Source: a bacterium (GTDB lineage: Bacteria > UBP6 > UBA1177). From it: a stretch of 64,000 bases of DNA. Position numbers and translations under genes: made by a program. Below the pieces are notes generated by a model. The model saw only the letters and a program-made list of their open reading frames with translations, was not told where the DNA came from and searched no databases. Where the stretch lies: contig JAFYIZ010000047.1 of assembly GCA_017538365.1 (NCBI GenBank), positions 161,331 through 225,330 on the forward strand. Direction: 5' to 3'. Positions 60,871 to 64,000 of this stretch are shown one piece after another; positions within the stretch are counted from its first letter, which is position 1, and every line of letters begins with the position of its first letter.

Positions 60871-60932
60871 GGCGCCGCATCCCTAATGACCTTAAGGACT
60901 CTAAGGACCCTAGGGACCTTAGTGGCGGCGCC
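60871..60932 (+). repeat. Long hairpin: 8-base inverted ends around five 9-base tandem units
   Basis: GGCGCCGC (60871-60878) and its exact complement GCGGCGCC (60925-60932) bound five imperfect 9-base units of the form CCYTAAGGA (60881-60925). The centre CTAAGG-A-CCCTAGGG-A-CCTTAG (60901-60922) is a near-perfect palindrome. It sits between two convergent genes, so it can act as a two-way mRNA end, but no T-run follows on either strand. Confidence 0.75.
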
Positions 60933-60958
60933 TAATAATATCGGATTACACAGGCTTT

Positions 60959-63502
60959 TTAATCAACAGTGATTGATTTGCTGACGTTTTTCGGAACGTC
61001 GGGGTGAACACCGTGGTTCTGGATTTCTGAGCGGTTGAGATATTTCATTTTGGCAACACTCATCTTGAGAGCAAGAAGCTGGAGAACGACTGCCGCTTCG
61101 AATACGAAGATGTTTTTGTCGCCCGTTCTCGGAAGTTCGATGAATTTCGACCAGTAGTTTTCCGCATTTGCCGGAACACCGAGAGCCGCGTTCTTGAGGT
61201 CTTCGTCATCTTCTGCGATAAGAACGATGTCGGCGCCGCGGATCTTGTGGGTGTGGATCTGCGAGATCGTGATGCGTTTGTCCCTTTCGTCAGGCGGGCA
61301 GACAAAAATAAGCGGATAGTTCGAGAAAAATTCTTCGATATTTACGCTGTCGTTGAAGAGGTCTGCAACCTGTTTCGTAAGAGCCCGTTCTTCAGCCGAA
61401 GCGAACGATTTTTCAACAAAATCTTCAGTCATTCTGCGGAATTTCAGGTTTTTCGTCATATTGATGACATTGCGGATGATCTCTGAATTTCCCTCTTTTT
61501 CGGAGAAGAAGCCTTTCGAGAACATTTTTTCGCTCATTTCGATGAGGTTCCCGAGAAGTTTTTCCATATCGGTGAGCGAATAGATCGTGTTTTTGCCCAG
61601 AATCGTATTCGGACCGTGCTTGAACTCGGCTGCATCGTAGCCTTCGGTGTGGTTGAGAACGACTTCTCTGATTTTCAAAGCACCTTCTTTTGCAACGCCG
61701 GTAAGCGAAGTTCCGAGAATGTGAATTGAAGGTTTCATGAAAAGTTTGTATGCGACATCCGCCACAGGAACATCGATATTTTTGAGAGTGAAATCCATAA
61801 AGTATTTGATTTTGCCGAGATTGTTCATGACTTTTTCCTCGCTGTTCTTGACTAAAGCAGCAAGGATGTAGAAAAGAGCAATCTGGCTTATGAACGATTT
61901 TGTCGCAGCGACTGCGATTTCAGAACCGCACATGATCGGAAGGTAAAAATCGCTTTTTTCCTGAGGCAGAGTCGAGTTTTCGTTGTTGACGATCGTGATG
62001 AGCGTAATTTTGTCACTCGTTTTTCTTACTTCGTTGAAAATGTCGACCAGATCTTTTGTTTCACCGCTCTGACTGACGCCGATGACAACATCCTTGTCGG
62101 AAAGTGAGTTGATGTAGCACGACCTGAAAGCGCCGGGATTCGAGGTGATGAGCGAAATGTCGGTCATGTTGTTGAAGAAGTATGCGCCGGTAAGAGAAGC
62201 GTGGTATGAAGTTCCGCTTGCAATGAGGAAAATTCGACCGCCGTTTTTCTTCGTGGCTTTGAGAGCGGAGACGAGTTTGTCGCGGAATTTGATTATCATT
62301 CTCTTTTTCTTCCAGATGAGCATTGAATCGATGAGCCAGAGCTCTTTGAAAAATCCGCCGTCAGCCGAGTAAAGCTCTTCAAGAAGTGTTTTTTCTTCTG
62401 AACGGAAGCTGAAATGGCGCTGGTTCGGAGCGAAAGCAAGTGCTTTGTCACAGATTTCGCGGAAAGTCGGAAGATTGCGGATTTTCTCAAATTCAGCCGA
62501 AAGTTCTTTTTTGTCGTAAAGGTCGTAAAGGGCAAGGAGAGAGTAGAGGATCTCGCGCGCCGTGTCGCAGTTTTCCTCAAAAACGGAGTAAAGCTCCTTT
62601 TCTTCCTTTGAATTAAAGTAGTAAAGCATCAGATTTTCGATGTTCTTCGGGGAAGAGTAAATTTCCTGTTCCATGAAAAAGTGATATTTCGGCTGAAGCT
62701 GGATGTCGGCGATGTTGAGCCTGCTTCTGCTTAGCTTCGGAACCCATTCTTTGTCTTCTTTAAGCGAGAAAAGTTTGTAGTTTTCGCTGTCAAAGTAGAT
62801 TCCTTCTCCTTCCGACATCGGAATGAGGAATCTTGTTTTAGAAAGTATAGAAGTGAGGTCGCTCGAAACAACGATGAAGTTGCCGGAAGCGTCAGAGCCT
62901 TTGCCGGCATAAAGCGAAGAACCGGCCTTGATTGCGAAAACGCCCGGAAGTTCGGGAAGGGTAACACATGCCGCGTAGCTTCCTTCAATCATTTTCTGAG
63001 CTTTTCTTATCGCTTTTATCATAACCGCGATTTTTTCATCGTTGGTTTTCGGAGCTTTCTTTGCTGTAAGAGATGCATAGAAGTGCTCTACAAGGTGAAC
63101 GACCATTTCACCGTCGTTGTCGGAAAGGACATCGTGACCGTTTTCAGAAAGGAAAACCTTGAGTTTATCGGTATTGCTGACGTTTCCGTTGTGCGCTCCG
63201 ACCATGTGCACAAGGCAGTTGACTTCATGCGGCTGCGCGTTGACGTCGGTGACAGCGCCGTAAGTTGCCCAGCGTACCTGACCGATGAATTTGAATCCGC
63301 CGTATTTCGCAAGTTCAAGCTGTTCGACGACTTTCGATGGTGCACCGACTTTTTTTCTCAGCGTGACCGAACCGTCCTCTTTTACAAATGCCGCACCTGT
63401 TGAATCGTAACCGCGGTATTCAAGTTTTTTAAGCAGATTGGATGCTTCGGTTCCAAGATTTACGATATCGCCTGCATAGACGATTGAAACTACTCCGCAC
63501 AT
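60959..63502 (-). CDS. glmS: Glucosamine-6-phosphate synthase (isomerising), unusually long (847 aa)
   Basis: Makes glucosamine 6-phosphate from fructose 6-phosphate and glutamine for wall and LPS synthesis. The N-terminal nucleophile Cys2 (MCGVVSI) and LEYRGYDSTG, RWATYG and HNGNVSN form the glutaminase site. Two SIS domains follow: IASGTSYHA, SQSGETKD, and EGYDAAEFKHGPN, and the protein closes with the family-typical PKNVSKSITVD. The E. coli protein is 609 residues; this one is longer by about 240. Extra sequence lies between the glutaminase and first SIS domain (about 240-400, including the linker helices) and in the second SIS domain (about 650-740). All visible catalytic segments are intact. 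Confidence 0.9.
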   Translation of the reverse strand: MCGVVSIVYAGDIVNLGTEASNLLKKLEYRGYDSTGAAFVKEDGSVTLRKKVGAPSKVVEQLELAKYGGFKFIGQVRWATYGAVTDVNAQPHEVNCLVHMVGAHNGNVSNTDKLKVFLSENGHDVLSDNDGEMVVHLVEHFYASLTAKKAPKTNDEKIAVMIKAIRKAQKMIEGSYAACVTLPELPGVFAIKAGSSLYAGKGSDASGNFIVVSSDLTSILSKTRFLIPMSEGEGIYFDSENYKLFSLKEDKEWVPKLSRSRLNIADIQLQPKYHFFMEQEIYSSPKNIENLMLYYFNSKEEKELYSVFEENCDTAREILYSLLALYDLYDKKELSAEFEKIRNLPTFREICDKALAFAPNQRHFSFRSEEKTLLEELYSADGGFFKELWLIDSMLIWKKKRMIIKFRDKLVSALKATKKNGGRIFLIASGTSYHASLTGAYFFNNMTDISLITSNPGAFRSCYINSLSDKDVVIGVSQSGETKDLVDIFNEVRKTSDKITLITIVNNENSTLPQEKSDFYLPIMCGSEIAVAATKSFISQIALFYILAALVKNSEEKVMNNLGKIKYFMDFTLKNIDVPVADVAYKLFMKPSIHILGTSLTGVAKEGALKIREVVLNHTEGYDAAEFKHGPNTILGKNTIYSLTDMEKLLGNLIEMSEKMFSKGFFSEKEGNSEIIRNVINMTKNLKFRRMTEDFVEKSFASAEERALTKQVADLFNDSVNIEEFFSNYPLIFVCPPDERDKRITISQIHTHKIRGADIVLIAEDDEDLKNAALGVPANAENYWSKFIELPRTGDKNIFVFEAAVVLQLLALKMSVAKMKYLNRSEIQNHGVHPDVPKNVSKSITVD

Positions 63503-63573
63503 AAAAAATCTCCTAATTTATTAAAAATAAAAAACAGTCAGAAGTTCGTTCAAAACGAAACTGCAACCGCGGA

Positions 63574-63601
63574 ATTTTGCAGATTTTTTGATTTTTTGCA
63601 A
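63574..63601 (-). promoter_or_regulatory. Promoter of glmS
   Basis: Minus-strand TTGCAA (complement of 63596-63601), 16-base spacer, CAAAAT (complement of 63574-63579), then TCCGCGG. The roughly 65-base leader has a small imperfect inverted repeat (GTTCGTT / AACGAAAC, 63544-63560) and is too short for a glmS ribozyme. Confidence 0.55.
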
Positions 63602-63614
63602 TTTTTATCTTTAA

Positions 63615-64000
63615 TTATTCAGTATTTTATTTTTATGGCGGGTCTTTCGGCGTGGATTTTTTCATTTTTTCATCCAATTCAGTTCTGTTGCATTTATTTC
63701 CACTCATTCTCCTGTTATAGTCCAGGAGACCTTTGCAAAGAATGTTCATATTGTCCGGCGTCTTGATGGTAAGACGGTAATCGCTCATCCGCAGATAGAA
63801 ACGTATGGCGCAAGTATATCTTCGATTTCGTCTGAAGTGTTCGATTTAACCACAGATGTGATGAATACTTACAAGGTGTTCAGTAAGATTTTTGCAAATG
63901 AGCTGATGGAGTTTGAGGAGACACCTGAGGCGATGCTTGAAGAATTTAAGAGAGTTGTCGGAGGTGAATTGTCCGGCCCAATGGAATCTTTTTTGCTGAA
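63615..64000 (+). pseudogene. C-terminal remnant of an AAA-type ATPase, 5'-truncated, running off the window
   Basis: A frame open from 63615 (stop TAA at 63612-63614) to the end carries FISTHSPVIVQE, the Walker-B-following STHSP motif of AAA_21/OLD-like ATPases. YGASISSISSEVFDL, FANELMEFEE and ELSGPMESFLL follow. No Walker A region precedes it and no ATG, GTG or TTG starts it before the motif, so the N-terminal half is missing: the ATPase homology seems to begin only around 63680. It may be a decayed gene or a fragment left by recombination. The C-terminal order (THSP, G-x-S/I, EVF-x-L, then helical) resembles PtuA-like and related defence ATPases from memory only. Upstream 63503-63614 holds just the glmS promoter. 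Confidence 0.5.

Noticed and set aside
60881-60925. CRISPR-like array
   Set aside because: Units are only 9 bases, directly adjacent with no spacers; it is a tandem repeat within a hairpin.
63503-63573. glmS ribozyme in the glmS leader
   Set aside because: The leader is only about 65-70 bases and shows no double pseudoknot pattern; a simple inverted repeat is all that is visible.
63635-63766. 44-codon frame MAGLSAW... from the ATG at 63635
   Set aside because: Short, hydrophobic and Cys-rich by chance. The overlapping frame with the STHSP motif is the one showing protein-family conservation.

Overview
The window is a dense, typical bacterial chromosome segment: about 57 protein genes on both strands, one tRNA, short intergenic gaps, and many overlapping or abutting genes. 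The cell plan is Gram-negative-like (Lgt and LspA, several lipobox lipoproteins, PBP2 with an MreD-like partner, LysM/M23 and SpoIID wall enzymes). Base composition is moderate to AT-leaning by eye. Three large lipoproteins with acidic or S/D/T-rich linkers, two of them with CNGxDxDCDGxxDE motifs (MopE-like), and a stand-alone sigma region 4 protein resemble proteins common in Myxococcota, Bradymonadota and other former deltaproteobacteria. I infer an uncultured lineage of that general kind; the sequence alone does not fix the phylum.

Layout. 1-4325: two ABC-F ATPases (one cut by the window edge), a membrane-anchored unknown and a phosphofructokinase. 4453-10065: xseB-pgeF, thiS-thiF, a YgiQ radical SAM protein, a flippase-like membrane protein and a threonine aldolase. 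10136-15992: purA, the sigma region 4 protein, a GT39-like membrane protein and an acyl-CoA synthetase. 15998-19231 (minus): an MFS transporter and a repeat-rich ZU5/DUF1566 lipoprotein. 19343-21784: aroA-aroQ and an anchored phospholipase D-like protein. 21865-29922: a long same-strand run of a frameshifted Lon-type protease, a small unknown, cyclophilin, queD, rppH, mazG, spoIID and gpmI. 30034-35839: gltX, an XRE/S24-like regulator, a ZnuC-ZnuB-like pair, and yigZ-lgt-lspA on the minus strand. 35976-43461: an acidic lipoprotein, a HIT protein, a DUF2520 protein, then greA-recG-zinc protein-recN. 43462-48341 (minus): topB, meaB, a DUF721/DciA-like protein, folD and a secreted unknown. 48474-51685: LysM/M23 lipoprotein, tRNA-Arg(CCU), mreD-like and mrdA. 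51687-53664 (minus): an HtpX-like protease and LemA. 53836-60798: ileS and two tandem paralogous MopE-type lipoproteins. 60959-63502 (minus): an unusually long GlmS. The last 390 bases hold a 5'-truncated AAA-ATPase reading frame that runs off the window.

Most genes are housekeeping. The points most worth following are: (i) the AAA-ATPase remnant at the right edge, whose C-terminal pattern resembles OLD/PtuA-like ATPases and may mark the border of an accessory or defence region; (ii) the tandem lipoprotein pair whose duplication includes the promoter; (iii) the hairpin built of 9-base repeats that separates that pair from glmS; (iv) a recurrent promoter layout (TTGNNN, 16 bases, TANAAT, then a CCGCG-like discriminator, a T-run and a GGAGG-type ribosome site) seen on both strands; (v) a single-base lesion that separates the ATPase and protease halves of a Lon-type enzyme; and (vi) an S24-fold regulator that has Asn where the autoproteolytic Ser should be. 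I found no CRISPR array, insertion sequence, integrase or complete novel operon inside the window.
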